NCBI RefSeq assembly: GCF_038150125.1
Contig: NZ_JBBVMF010000020.1
Coordinates: 23,998-87,997, forward strand
Length of the DNA: 64,000 nucleotides
Source of the DNA: SW132 sp038150125
GTDB lineage: Bacteria; Bacteroidota; Rhodothermia; Balneolales; Balneolaceae
Direction of reading: 5' to 3'
Part shown: positions 45,150 to 55,378 of the stretch, piece after piece
Layout of the letters: the number at the start of each line of letters is the position of its first letter
Numbering within the stretch: the first letter of the stretch is position 1
Notes under the pieces: generated by a model
Databases searched by the model: none
Seen by the model: the letters and a program-made list of their open reading frames with translations, nothing else
What the model was told of the DNA's origin: nothing
Made by a program: the position numbers and the translations under genes

Positions 45150-48100
45150 ATGTTTAAAAAGTTACTGACCGTAATAACTATTTTGCTGTTTACGTTTCAG
45201 CTAGCCTACTCTCAGGGTAGTGTATCTGGGACGGTAACAGACGCAAGAACTGGCGAATCACTGCCTGGAGTAAGTGTCGTTCTAACTGAAATACAGCGTG
45301 GTGCTTCAACCAATATTGATGGTGAATACACAATCAGTGACGTCCCATCTGGATCCTACACATTAAGAGCCAGCTTTGTAGGATATAGAACATTTGAAAC
45401 TACTGTAGATGTTGGAACTGGAGAAGTTGTCCAGAATATAAGCATGAGAGTGGATGTACTTGGCTTGGATGATGTAGTAGTAACTGCACTTGGTTTTGAA
45501 GCAAACGCGGATCAATCGGGGAATTCAAGTTCTCGCGTTAGTGGTGAAGCTATCGCAGGCAGTGGTGAGACAAATGTTGTTTCGGGACTTTCTGCTAAAA
45601 CAGCCGGTGTTAATATTGTCAGTACGTCCGGTGATCCGGGTGCTGCCTCAAGAATACTAATTCGTGGTGCAAATACAATTTCAGGTGATAATGAGCCATT
45701 ATTTATTGTAGATGGTGTTCCGGTTTTCAATTCATCAATTGGTACTGGCGTAGCTGGTGTGGCTCAGCAATCACGTATTAATGATTTGAATCCCGATGAC
45801 ATCGAATCAGTAAGGATTTTGAAAGGCCCCTCTGCTGCGGCTGTATGGGGTTCACGTGCTGCTAACGGAGTGGTGATCATTGAAACCAAAACAGGTCAAG
45901 CTGTCTCTGGCGAGAAAAAAGTAGCCATTTCATTTACCTCTAATGTTTCCTTTGATGAGCTAAATAAAACTCAGGATCTTCAAACCAAGTTTGGCCAGGG
46001 GTTTGGTGGAGCTTATGGTTTTGGCAGTGCATTTTCCTACGGTGATAAAATTGCAAACCGTTCGGGCGGAGCAGATGTTATGGACACCTCTCCCGGTAAT
46101 GCCTACATAGGTCCTGATGGGGAAACATACGGTGTTATAACCGAAAAGAACTCCAGGGAAACCTTTGATCACTCACGAAACATGTTCCAGACCGGCCTTA
46201 AGCTGGATAATTCGTTATCGATAAGCGGTGGTGATGAAAATGGTACTTTTTATTTGAGTGCATCTCACTTAAATCAGGAAGGTATCATACTGGATAACAG
46301 TAATTATGAAAGGACAGCTTTTCGGGCAAATACAACACGATACTTCGACAAGTTGACCACAACCGTGAATGCTGCATACAGTAAAGTTGAAGCCGACCGT
46401 ATCCAGCAGGGATCCAACGTGTCGGGACTTTTATTGGGTGGATATCGTACAGCACCCGATTTTGATAATAGTGTCTATACTGTTGATTACATTAGCGCAG
46501 ATGGAAGTATTATACCAGACCGTCATAGAAGTTATCGGAATCCTATTGGAGCTGGAATAACGCCTATCTATGATAATCCACGGTGGACGATTGAAAATGT
46601 AAATGATGAAACGTCTGTTAATAGGCTGTCTGGAAGCACCGAACTATCGTATGATGCTTCATCAAGTATCAACGTAACACACCGTTTAGGATTAGATTAT
46701 TATTCAGATAGAAGAAACACTGTGTTTCCGATTTATGCAGCTGGAAATCCAACGGGTGCTCTTACAGAGCAAACATTGTCACAATTTCAAATTAATTCTG
46801 ATTTAATCGCCCGGGCATCTCACACGTTTAACAACGACATCTCGGGATCTGCTTTGATAGGCTGGAATATAAACCAGAGAAATTTTGATAATTTAGGTGC
46901 AAGCTCATCAGATATAATATTGTCAACATTTCCACGTGATGTTTCAAATTATATAAGCAAGAATCCATTTCAGTCTAGATCAACTGTGAGAACCTCTGCT
47001 TTGTATGCAGTACTTAACTTCACGCTATATGATCAACTGTTTTTGGAGCTGACCGGACGTTCTGAAAGTGCCTCTACTTTTGGACCTGATACGGATAATA
47101 CTTTTTTCTACCCTTCTGCTAGTCTGGCATGGCAATTTAGTGAGCTTGATGCCTTTGACGATTTAGGATGGCTAAGTTTTGGTAAGCTTAGAGCTTCTTA
47201 TGGTGAAGCTGGTATTCAGCCAGGGCCTTACAATACTTCTACTAACTTCTTTCAGGGAGCATTTACAAGCAGTTGGGGAGATGGATTGAATCCTGAGGCA
47301 TATGGTGGTGGATTTGCAAGAACAGCATCCGCTGGTAATCCAAGACTTCAGGTGGAAAGAACGTCAGAGTTTGAGATAGGTACTGATCTTAGATTTTTTG
47401 ATGACAGACTTAATTTGGGTCTTACTTATTACCAGACTGAAACAACAGATGCAATTTTACCAGTCACAAGACCCCCGTCATCAGGATTCTCTTCACAGGT
47501 TGCGAACGCAGCATCTCTCGAGAATAAAGGATTTGAGGCTGAAGTTGAATTTGAAGCAGTTAGATCCAGAGATTTCAGTTGGATTATTACTGGTAACTGG
47601 TCCAAGAATAATAACGAAGTTACCTCACTTGCGGGCGCTGACGAAGTAGGTCTTGCAGGTTTTACCGGCTCAACATCTTCCGCTGTTGTTGGTGAGCCTT
47701 ACGGTGTATTGTTTGGTGGCCAATGGAGAAGAGCGAGTCAGTTCCCTTTGAGCAGTGCGGAAGAAGCTGATGGGTTTACAGTCGGTAACGAGGGTATCAT
47801 ACTCAATCCAACTGGTTTCAGAGTTCAAGCAGATGCCGAGGGTGTTGTAGGAGACCCAAATGCAGACTGGAGAGCCGGTATCGGAAGTACCATAAATTAT
47901 AAGAATGCGAGCCTCAGTCTGTTAGTTGATATTAAACAAGGTGGAGACGTTTGGAATGGTACAAAAGGTGCCTTGTATTATTTTGGCCGAAGTGCTGACC
48001 AAACAACCGAAACAACTATAACAGCTGAACAAGCCGGAGAATTAGTAAATGTGTTTGGTGAAAGTCCATCTTCAGCAGCGGATTATGCTACCTATACACA

Positions 48101-48482
48101 AAATGGTGATGGTGGCTACACATTTCGTGGAACCGTTCAGGACTTTGGTGCCGGACCTGTCATAATAGATGACTCTTACTATTGGGGGGGTCCTGGATCT
48201 GGGTTTACCGGTCCTTTCGAGCAATTTATAGAAGACGGTAGCTATGTAAGGTTGAGAGAAGTAGGTGTTAGTTATAACTTCAACTCAGCGAGTTTCAGAG
48301 AATTCACAGGTTTATCTTCTATGAGTATAGCTGCTAAAGGTAGAAACCTCCTCCTTTTTACTGATTATTCAGGTATCGATCCTGAAACCAATCTTACAGG
48401 AGCATCTAATGGATTTGGCCTCGATTACTTTCAAAATCCGAATACCAGATCTTGGTTCTTCACTTTAAAAATTAATTACTAA
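45150..48482 (+). CDS. SusC/RagA family TonB-linked outer-membrane transporter
   Basis: This 1,110-residue receptor starts at ATG 45150; an in-frame TTG 12 bases earlier is unnecessary. Order: signal peptide ending AYSQ, carboxypeptidase-regulatory-like domain (GTVTDARTGESLPGVSVVL), plug domain (GVNIVSTSGDPGAASRILIRG, DGVPVFNSS, SVRILKGPSAAAVWGSRAANG) and a 22-strand barrel to the C-terminal aromatic FFTLKINY. It forms the channel of a SusCD pair that imports oligomers using TonB energy. The SusD partner starts 18 bases downstream. No hydrolase accompanies it, so the ligand is unknown. Confidence 0.95.
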   Translation: MFKKLLTVITILLFTFQLAYSQGSVSGTVTDARTGESLPGVSVVLTEIQRGASTNIDGEYTISDVPSGSYTLRASFVGYRTFETTVDVGTGEVVQNISMRVDVLGLDDVVVTALGFEANADQSGNSSSRVSGEAIAGSGETNVVSGLSAKTAGVNIVSTSGDPGAASRILIRGANTISGDNEPLFIVDGVPVFNSSIGTGVAGVAQQSRINDLNPDDIESVRILKGPSAAAVWGSRAANGVVIIETKTGQAVSGEKKVAISFTSNVSFDELNKTQDLQTKFGQGFGGAYGFGSAFSYGDKIANRSGGADVMDTSPGNAYIGPDGETYGVITEKNSRETFDHSRNMFQTGLKLDNSLSISGGDENGTFYLSASHLNQEGIILDNSNYERTAFRANTTRYFDKLTTTVNAAYSKVEADRIQQGSNVSGLLLGGYRTAPDFDNSVYTVDYISADGSIIPDRHRSYRNPIGAGITPIYDNPRWTIENVNDETSVNRLSGSTELSYDASSSINVTHRLGLDYYSDRRNTVFPIYAAGNPTGALTEQTLSQFQINSDLIARASHTFNNDISGSALIGWNINQRNFDNLGASSSDIILSTFPRDVSNYISKNPFQSRSTVRTSALYAVLNFTLYDQLFLELTGRSESASTFGPDTDNTFFYPSASLAWQFSELDAFDDLGWLSFGKLRASYGEAGIQPGPYNTSTNFFQGAFTSSWGDGLNPEAYGGGFARTASAGNPRLQVERTSEFEIGTDLRFFDDRLNLGLTYYQTETTDAILPVTRPPSSGFSSQVANAASLENKGFEAEVEFEAVRSRDFSWIITGNWSKNNNEVTSLAGADEVGLAGFTGSTSSAVVGEPYGVLFGGQWRRASQFPLSSAEEADGFTVGNEGIILNPTGFRVQADAEGVVGDPNADWRAGIGSTINYKNASLSLLVDIKQGGDVWNGTKGALYYFGRSADQTTETTITAEQAGELVNVFGESPSSAADYATYTQNGDGGYTFRGTVQDFGAGPVIIDDSYYWGGPGSGFTGPFEQFIEDGSYVRLREVGVSYNFNSASFREFTGLSSMSIAAKGRNLLLFTDYSGIDPETNLTGASNGFGLDYFQNPNTRSWFFTLKINY

Positions 48483-48500
48483 ATAATAAATCATACTGAC

Positions 48501-49886
48501 ATGCTAAATTTCAGAAAATATATTTTTATAGTACTGCTTATAGCAGGTATGGTTGGATGCGATACTGTTAATACGTCATTTACTGATGGCTATTCAGAAG
48601 ATCCAAATAACCCAACGGATGCCCCGGGAGATCAAGTTTTTGCTGCGGGGCAAATAGCAACGATCACATTTCTTGAGTCACATACGGCACGACTAACAAG
48701 CATGTGGTCTCAATATTTTACCGGATCTGATCGGCAATACACTGCATTGTATAATTACACAATTCAAGGTGGTACGGAGTTCGATAGCAATTGGTTTTTA
48801 GCCTATACACGGGCTTTAACTAATCTTCAAATTGCACGAGAAAAGTACAATGAAAGGGAAATTATTCCAGAAGTTAACGTGGCAGCAACTAAAGTCCTGG
48901 AAGCGTTAGTAATGGGGCAAGTTGCTTCACTTTGGGGTGATGTACCTTACAGAGAAGCTAATCAACCAGATGAATTCTCTGAACCCTCTTATGATCCACA
49001 ATCACAGGTGTACAGTGATATTGATCAACTACTGAATGAAGCTATATCTACTTTTGAAAGTACGACGGCCGCAGTCTCTAATGATATTACATCCTTAGAG
49101 GGATCCAACGATGGATGGCTTAAAGTTGCGTATACTTTGAAAGCACGATATTTGATGCATGTTGGGGATTATCCAGCAGCAGCAACAGCAGCAGCAAATG
49201 GTATCGATGCTGCTGATGGTAGTGGAGATCTGTTGGCAGTTCATGGAGTCGAAACTAACCGGAACATGAATCTGTATCATAACTTCGCTGTTCAGCAGCG
49301 TTCAGGCTACCTGCGTGCAGGTGATTCCCATTCAGCCGTATTGTTGGAAAATGGTGATAACGCCAAAACAACAGAAGCTGACAGATATTCTTATTACTAT
49401 AACGGAACCGGTGGAGATAGAGATTTAAATCTGGATGATGGTTTTGCTGCTGCAGACGCTTCTTTTCCTCTGGTGACATACCTGGAAAATCAGTTGATTA
49501 TCGCTGAAGTTGAGGCCAGAAATGGAACAACAGCAGGTAATAATAATGCAATTACAGCATTAAACAATACCCGTGATTATCTCAACAATCAATTTGGTGC
49601 CGGTAATTATTCAGATCTTGCATTATTGGATTTCCAAACCGGAGGTATCTATGACGGTACGTCCATTTTGCAACATGTTTATAACTGGACATACCTGGGA
49701 TATATAGGTCAAATTGAGGGGTACAATTTTCTCCGGAGAATTGATTTCGATGTAGATGGACTTAGCCCGGTTACTGGGTCTGAATTTCCATTGCGGTTTA
49801 TTTATCCTCAAACGGAAAGAAACACCAATCCAAATGTCCCTAGTCCGGCTCCCGGATCATTTGATGCTACCCCCGTTAATCAATAA
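48501..49886 (+). CDS. SusD/RagB family outer-membrane lipoprotein
   Basis: This is a 461-residue lipoprotein with leader LLIAGMVGCDTVN. The N-terminal SYSEDPNNPTD-type segment, YTALYNYTIQ, WGDVPYREANQPDEFSEPSYDPQ and the TPR-like helices with LKARYLMHVGDYPAA match the SusD-like nutrient-binding group. It forms the lid over the SusC channel. The end VTGSEFPLRFIYPQTERNTNPN is also typical. A strong terminator lies 24 bases after the stop, so the pair is a two-gene operon. Confidence 0.92.
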   Translation: MLNFRKYIFIVLLIAGMVGCDTVNTSFTDGYSEDPNNPTDAPGDQVFAAGQIATITFLESHTARLTSMWSQYFTGSDRQYTALYNYTIQGGTEFDSNWFLAYTRALTNLQIAREKYNEREIIPEVNVAATKVLEALVMGQVASLWGDVPYREANQPDEFSEPSYDPQSQVYSDIDQLLNEAISTFESTTAAVSNDITSLEGSNDGWLKVAYTLKARYLMHVGDYPAAATAAANGIDAADGSGDLLAVHGVETNRNMNLYHNFAVQQRSGYLRAGDSHSAVLLENGDNAKTTEADRYSYYYNGTGGDRDLNLDDGFAAADASFPLVTYLENQLIIAEVEARNGTTAGNNNAITALNNTRDYLNNQFGAGNYSDLALLDFQTGGIYDGTSILQHVYNWTYLGYIGQIEGYNFLRRIDFDVDGLSPVTGSEFPLRFIYPQTERNTNPNVPSPAPGSFDATPVNQ

Positions 49887-49910
49887 ATACCACATTTCTT
49901 AAGTATAAAA

Positions 49911-49942
49911 CTCCGGTGATTAGCTTCACCGGAGTTTTTTTT
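49911..49942 (+). terminator. Strong Rho-independent terminator after the first SusCD pair
   Basis: CTCCGGTGA pairs perfectly with TCACCGGAG around a 6-base loop, followed by eight T. Confidence 0.93.
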
Positions 49943-50999
49943 GCGCATAACATACTGTTCTTGAAATGGCGTAAAGACATAGTTCGCTCAAATGTCGGTG
50001 GAAAGATTTATTTTCTAACAGGTGGAATGAGTGACAGTCTATCACATTATTCATGGGTGACTCATCTTAAGACTTGTGCTTTCTGTACATTTCTATTGGT
50101 ATGCACTCGTGTCAAGTCAATTCTCGTTTGTTGAATAAAGATCTGATAGTATTCCCGGAGCCAGTCTTTTTCTGGTACCGATCCCTCAGTGCTATGCCGG
50201 GTTTCTTTCAGTACCTCATATCTAACATATGAGCGTCAAAATTCAACGCTTTCAAAACCATTGTATGCTCACGGGTTGCTTACGATATTTTATATATGAT
50301 GTAACACTTATTGGCAATCTTAACTGAACTTCCGACAACAAGATTTTTCAGGCCTATACTAAATTGAAATGAACCTGGTTATTGAATATGGTGATTTATA
50401 GGAAAGTGTAAGGTAAGAGTCCATTATTTACTACCCGATCTATTGAGATGATATTAGAAATTGTTCAATCCGCCAGTTAAATCACAAATAAGATGGGCCG
50501 CTAATACTGAGGTCTCTAACAAAGAATTTATTGAGGAATTGTAAGAATAACATTCAATTTGATAAAAAGATCAGAGATCACAAATAACCGCTGATCGAAA
50601 TTCCGAAAAGCTAATATTAATACAATAAAACACTTATGTACGCGAATAAATTAGGAATTTAAACCGAAATAAGTTCAAAATAAACGCTGAATGAAATACT
50701 TGGTTAAATATTTCTAAAAAGGCTATTCTTTAAAAGAATAATGTGATATTATAGAGCAGGAGCTTAATAAAAAAAAGACTGCGTGATGATGAAGCGATAA
50801 ATCTATGCTTAAACATCATAAATTACACATGTTTAGAATTAACCCATCTACGATCTGAAAGATAATATTTGCTAAGGATAAACTTTGCGTTAAAAAATTG
50901 CTTTGCTTTCATTAGTCGTTTTACTAAGTTTGTCACCGTTCTAAAAATGAATGGCAATCCTTGCTTTTCATAATTCAAAACACAAGCTAAGAGGTACAT
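49943..50999. other. 1.06-kb AT-rich gap between the two SusCD loci
   Basis: No gene is supported. The short open frames are not family-like. AACTGAACTTCCGACAA near 50323 resembles the ends of the inverted-repeat segment at 29,009 and may be an element remnant. The promoter of the second locus should lie in the last few hundred bases. Confidence 0.45.
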
Positions 51000-53972
51000 A
51001 TGTTTAAGAAGTTTCAAATTAGTTTGTTGCTTTTCCTTTTCAGTGCATCAGTGGTATTTGCCCAGACTGGTACACTTACAGGAACTGTAACAGATGCTCG
51101 AACCGGAGAAAGTTTACCGGGAGTAAACATTTTAATTACAGAGTTGGAGCGTGGTGCATCCACGGATGTCTCTGGTCAATTTTCTATTTCAAATATTCCA
51201 TATGACACTTACAATGTAAGGGTCACTTATATTGGATATGAAAGTCAGTCACGTGAACTACAAATCGATGCTGAAGTTGTTGAATTAAATATTGCATTAG
51301 AAGAAGACTTAGTTGGCATGGATGAGGTTATTGTTACCGGCTATACTGATCAAAGCCGAAACAAAATAACCGGTTCTATAACTACTGTGACTTCGAAAGA
51401 TTTTGAATTTATACCGGTTGCTACTTTTGAGCAAAGATTGCAAGGTAGAACACCTGGTGTATTTATAACAAGTGGTTCCGGACAGCCAGGTACAGCCTCT
51501 ACTGTACGTATCCGTGGATCAGCATCGATTACAGGTGGTAACAATCCGCTGTATGTAATGGATGGTGTGCCTATTAGTGCAAATGACTTTGCTTCCATTA
51601 ACTCTAATGATATTGAGTCTATTTCGGTTCTCAAGGATGCAAGTGCAACCGCACAGTATGGATCTCGCGGATCTAATGGTGTTATCCTCATTACGACAAA
51701 AAGAGGGGCGGTAGGTGCTACGCAAATCCGGTATACAACTCAAGTTGGTGCGTCTGTTTCAGGTGATCCAAAATTTGATATGATGAATACCGAAGAGAAG
51801 CTAAGGTTTGAAGAGATTCTTGAAACAGGTGCCGGCTGGGCATCGTCTCCAAACAATCCAGACGCAACATTGGATCGGAGTACACTTCTTGAGACAAACA
51901 GAGACTGGGCCGAGACCTTTTTTAGAACAGGTACATCAATGACGCATGACTTAAGCGTTTCTGGTGGTAATGAAACTATACGTTACTTTGTGTCAGGTAG
52001 TATCTTTGGTCAGGAAGGAATTGGAATTCGTTCAGAACTTGATCGGTATTCCCTGCGTGTGAATACAGACATTAATGCAACCGAAAATTTTGAAGTTGGA
52101 TTTAATGGTACCGGTTCATATAGTGAGTCTTCTTTTATTGAATCTGAAGGTGGGGTAGCTCTGGCGAATCCATTTGCTGCAGCTTATCTTGAAAACCCAT
52201 ATGTAAAACTCTATAATGATGATGGGACATTAAATACAGGTCCGGGTTCTACCGGGGCGAACGCTTTTGAGCGTCTTCAAAATGACATAAATGACAGAGA
52301 TGAGTTTAAGTTTGTTGGGCAAACTTATGGTCAATTCATTTATGATAACTTTGTGTTTCGACAAGAACTGTCTCTGGATTTTAGAGAAAGATCTTTTGAT
52401 CGCTGGATTGACCCGACCACTTTTGGAGGACAATCAGTTTCTTCAGGAAATTCGGGATTGTTAAGCCGTTCATATAACAGGCTCTCAAATTTCACTACCA
52501 ATACCAGTATTCGATATAGAAATACGTTCGCAGGCCGTCACCAGGTCGATGGATATGTTGCAAACGAATTCATCCAAACTAACTTTCAAAGCTTCGGATA
52601 CACAGGATATGGTCTGAACGAAAAATTGGGTGCCACTCCTGCCAGTATAAGTCCGGGAAGTGAAGACAATCCAGAGCTTATTCCAGGTGTTGGCGGAGGT
52701 ATTTCTGATAGAGCACTTTGGTCTGTGTTGGGTGTTTTTGATTATTCTATGGATAATAAGTACAATTTTAAGGCCACTTTAAGAAGAGATGGCTCTTCAA
52801 GATTTGGGGCCAACGATCGCTACGCTTGGTTGTGGTCATTCGGTACATCCTGGGTAGCGAGCAGTGAAGCCTTTCTGTCTGATAATGATATTATTTCGAA
52901 CTTGATCGTAAGAGCAAGCTATGGAAAAACGGGTAACCAGTTTGGTATCGGAAACTATCAGAGGGTCGCAACATTTGCTACGGGTACTTTTGCTGGCGAA
53001 AGTACAATATTTCCAAGCTCTCCGGGTAATGATGACCTCCAGTGGGAAACAGCGTATAAGTTAAACCTTGGCGTTGATTTCAGTCTGTACGAAGGTAGAT
53101 TAAACGGTACACTTGATGTGTATAATGAGAACACCGAAGATCTGTTTATAGATCAGCAACTTTCAAGAACTGCTGGATTTACCAGCCTTGAAATTAATGC
53201 CGGATCTATGCGTAACAGAGGTATTGAAATTGGTGTGGATGGTGACGTAATACGTACCAGAGACTTTCTTTTGAACCTGAACGCTAACTTTTCTTACAAC
53301 CAAAATGAGATAACAGATCTTGGACAGGTTGATGAGTTTGAGCTGGGCACTTCTATTATTCGGGAAGGACTTCCATTAGGTACGCATTATGTCGTAGAGT
53401 GGGCCGGTGTTGATCCTGCTACTGGTGCTCCGCTATATGTTGACCTTGATGGTAATGTAACACCAAACTTTTCCAACGATTTCGCTAAAGCTGATTTTGG
53501 CAGCTGGCTTCCACCTACAACCGGTGGATTTGGACTGGACTTTTCATGGAGAAATCTATCAGTTAGGTCTCAGTTTAATTACTCGTACGGTAACAAAATC
53601 TTCAACAACCAGTTGTTCTTCCAGGAAAATCATGGTTTTGCCGGCTTTAATCAGCGACGGGTGATGTTGGATATCTGGCAAGAACCAGGTGATATTACTG
53701 AGGTTCAATCAAACGAATTTCCAAGACAGTTTACATCTAAAGATATTGAAGATGCATCTTACATAAGATTTAGAAACTTATTGGTTTCGTACACGTTACC
53801 TGGCCAGTTATTCAATAACCAGGTCAGAAATATCAGGATATTTGCCCAGGGACAAAATTTAGCGACCTGGACAGCTTTCACTGGATTTGATCCGGAAGAG
53901 GGTAACAATATTGCTCAATATTCTTATCCGTTACCCCGGATATTCACGGCTGGAATTGATATAAACTTTTAA
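51000..53972 (+). CDS. SusC/RagA family TonB-linked outer-membrane transporter (second)
   Basis: This 990-residue receptor has a signal peptide ending VFAQ, a carboxypeptidase-regulatory-like domain with the same GTVTDARTGESLPGV as the first SusC, a plug (GVFITSGSGQPGTASTVRIRG, MDGVPIS, SISVLKDASATAQYGSRGSNG) and a barrel ending IFTAGIDINF. Outside the N-terminal domain it is clearly diverged from the first copy and 120 residues shorter, so the ligands probably differ. SusD follows after 12 bases. Confidence 0.95.
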   Translation: MFKKFQISLLLFLFSASVVFAQTGTLTGTVTDARTGESLPGVNILITELERGASTDVSGQFSISNIPYDTYNVRVTYIGYESQSRELQIDAEVVELNIALEEDLVGMDEVIVTGYTDQSRNKITGSITTVTSKDFEFIPVATFEQRLQGRTPGVFITSGSGQPGTASTVRIRGSASITGGNNPLYVMDGVPISANDFASINSNDIESISVLKDASATAQYGSRGSNGVILITTKRGAVGATQIRYTTQVGASVSGDPKFDMMNTEEKLRFEEILETGAGWASSPNNPDATLDRSTLLETNRDWAETFFRTGTSMTHDLSVSGGNETIRYFVSGSIFGQEGIGIRSELDRYSLRVNTDINATENFEVGFNGTGSYSESSFIESEGGVALANPFAAAYLENPYVKLYNDDGTLNTGPGSTGANAFERLQNDINDRDEFKFVGQTYGQFIYDNFVFRQELSLDFRERSFDRWIDPTTFGGQSVSSGNSGLLSRSYNRLSNFTTNTSIRYRNTFAGRHQVDGYVANEFIQTNFQSFGYTGYGLNEKLGATPASISPGSEDNPELIPGVGGGISDRALWSVLGVFDYSMDNKYNFKATLRRDGSSRFGANDRYAWLWSFGTSWVASSEAFLSDNDIISNLIVRASYGKTGNQFGIGNYQRVATFATGTFAGESTIFPSSPGNDDLQWETAYKLNLGVDFSLYEGRLNGTLDVYNENTEDLFIDQQLSRTAGFTSLEINAGSMRNRGIEIGVDGDVIRTRDFLLNLNANFSYNQNEITDLGQVDEFELGTSIIREGLPLGTHYVVEWAGVDPATGAPLYVDLDGNVTPNFSNDFAKADFGSWLPPTTGGFGLDFSWRNLSVRSQFNYSYGNKIFNNQLFFQENHGFAGFNQRRVMLDIWQEPGDITEVQSNEFPRQFTSKDIEDASYIRFRNLLVSYTLPGQLFNNQVRNIRIFAQGQNLATWTAFTGFDPEEGNNIAQYSYPLPRIFTAGIDINF

Positions 53973-53984
53973 TAAAGTATAAGA

Positions 53985-55376
53985 ATGAAGAAACTAACAT
54001 TATTTTTAGTAGCAGTAGGTATAATCGCGCTGTTTACATCGTGCGATGATGAATTGGCTACGTCCCCATACGATTCTATCGATGCGGATGCAGCCTATCA
54101 AACCGTTAGTGATCTTGATGCCGGTGCATTAGGTGCTTACGCAACAATATCAGGCCAAAATATTTATGCGATAAATGCATTAATGACTGACCAGCTCAGA
54201 AGAGCAGATTCCAACACCGGACAAGGGATGCAGATTTTTAATCACAATATTATTGCCGGAGACGGTACTATTGAAGGTGCATGGGCCAATGCATATATAG
54301 TGATTGATAGAATAAATCGTGTCCTCGAGGCAATCGAAACTATTGAACCTCAAAATGCTGATGAGACTTCTTTGGTTGAGCGTATAACAGGTGAAATGCT
54401 TGCCCTGCGCGCCTATCAACATTTCGATCTGTACAGAATTTATGTGGATTATGATGCTGATGGCAGTGGACTGGCTGTTCCCTATATGACAGAATCTGTC
54501 ATAGGATCACCAGCAAGAGACACAAAGGCTGATTTCTTTAGTGCCCTTGAAGCCGATCTTTCACAAGCAAATAATTTGCTAAGTTCTTTTGGGTTTTATT
54601 CAAACCTTCGAATGAACTTGCATGCCGTAGAAGGACTACAGGCTCGTGTAGCACTGTACCGGGAAGATTGGTCATCGGCAATTGATCACGCTTCTAATGT
54701 GATTGATGCAGTGAGTCTTACAAGCAGGACAGACTACCCCAACTTATGGGATGACAGCCTTCAGGGTGAAGTAATTTTTAAACTAAGAAGAACAGATGGT
54801 ACCATTAATCTGACTGAAAGATCAGGCAACGATGATATCTTCTTCTTTGCTTCAAACGAACTCTCATCATTGTATGACGAGACTGACGATATTCGGTTTT
54901 CAACATTTTTTCAAAGAAATGCACCGGATGAAGTTCAGGTTTTTAAATACAATAAAAGAACAGATCAGAAAAACGTAGCGGATATAAAAATGATGCGCGT
55001 TTCTGAAATGTATCTTTTACGTGCTGAGGCATATGCTCAACCGGGTCCAACCCAGGATCTGGGCGCAGCTGAATCAGACATGGATGCTTTGAGAGCGGAG
55101 AGGCTTGCAAGTCCCATTCCTGTAACTTATAGCAGCTCACAAGATGCTATCGATGATATATACGTTGAAAGAAGACTGGAACTGGCATATGAAGGGCATA
55201 GGTTCTTCGACCTCAGAAGAGCTAACCTGCCTATTACCAGGCTCGAAGAGGATATTGATGGAGCTACGAATACAGAAACGGAGTTTCTTGCTGCAGATGA
55301 CTATAAAATGGTTTATCCCATTCCACAGTCAGAGATGTTCGCAAATGATAATATGGTCCAAAATGAAGGTTACTAA
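53985..55376 (+). CDS. RagB/SusD family outer-membrane lipoprotein
   Basis: This 463-residue lipoprotein has leader VGIIALFTSCDDE. Family marks are DADAAYQTVSDLDAGALGAY, ALRAYQHFDLYRIYVDY with GLAVPYMTES, KMMRVSEMYLLRAEAYAQ, DDIYVERRLELAYEGHRFFDLRR and the closing MVYPIPQSEM. This is the classical RagB type, with a C-terminal ERRLELAYEGHR block that the first SusD lacks. It sits in a three-gene operon with SusC upstream and a small lipoprotein 2 bases downstream. Confidence 0.95.
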   Translation: MKKLTLFLVAVGIIALFTSCDDELATSPYDSIDADAAYQTVSDLDAGALGAYATISGQNIYAINALMTDQLRRADSNTGQGMQIFNHNIIAGDGTIEGAWANAYIVIDRINRVLEAIETIEPQNADETSLVERITGEMLALRAYQHFDLYRIYVDYDADGSGLAVPYMTESVIGSPARDTKADFFSALEADLSQANNLLSSFGFYSNLRMNLHAVEGLQARVALYREDWSSAIDHASNVIDAVSLTSRTDYPNLWDDSLQGEVIFKLRRTDGTINLTERSGNDDIFFFASNELSSLYDETDDIRFSTFFQRNAPDEVQVFKYNKRTDQKNVADIKMMRVSEMYLLRAEAYAQPGPTQDLGAAESDMDALRAERLASPIPVTYSSSQDAIDDIYVERRLELAYEGHRFFDLRRANLPITRLEEDIDGATNTETEFLAADDYKMVYPIPQSEMFANDNMVQNEGY

Positions 55377-55378
55377 TT

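Noticed and set aside
49916..50134. 72-codon frame after the first SusCD terminator
   Set aside because: It begins inside the terminator hairpin and shows no family features.
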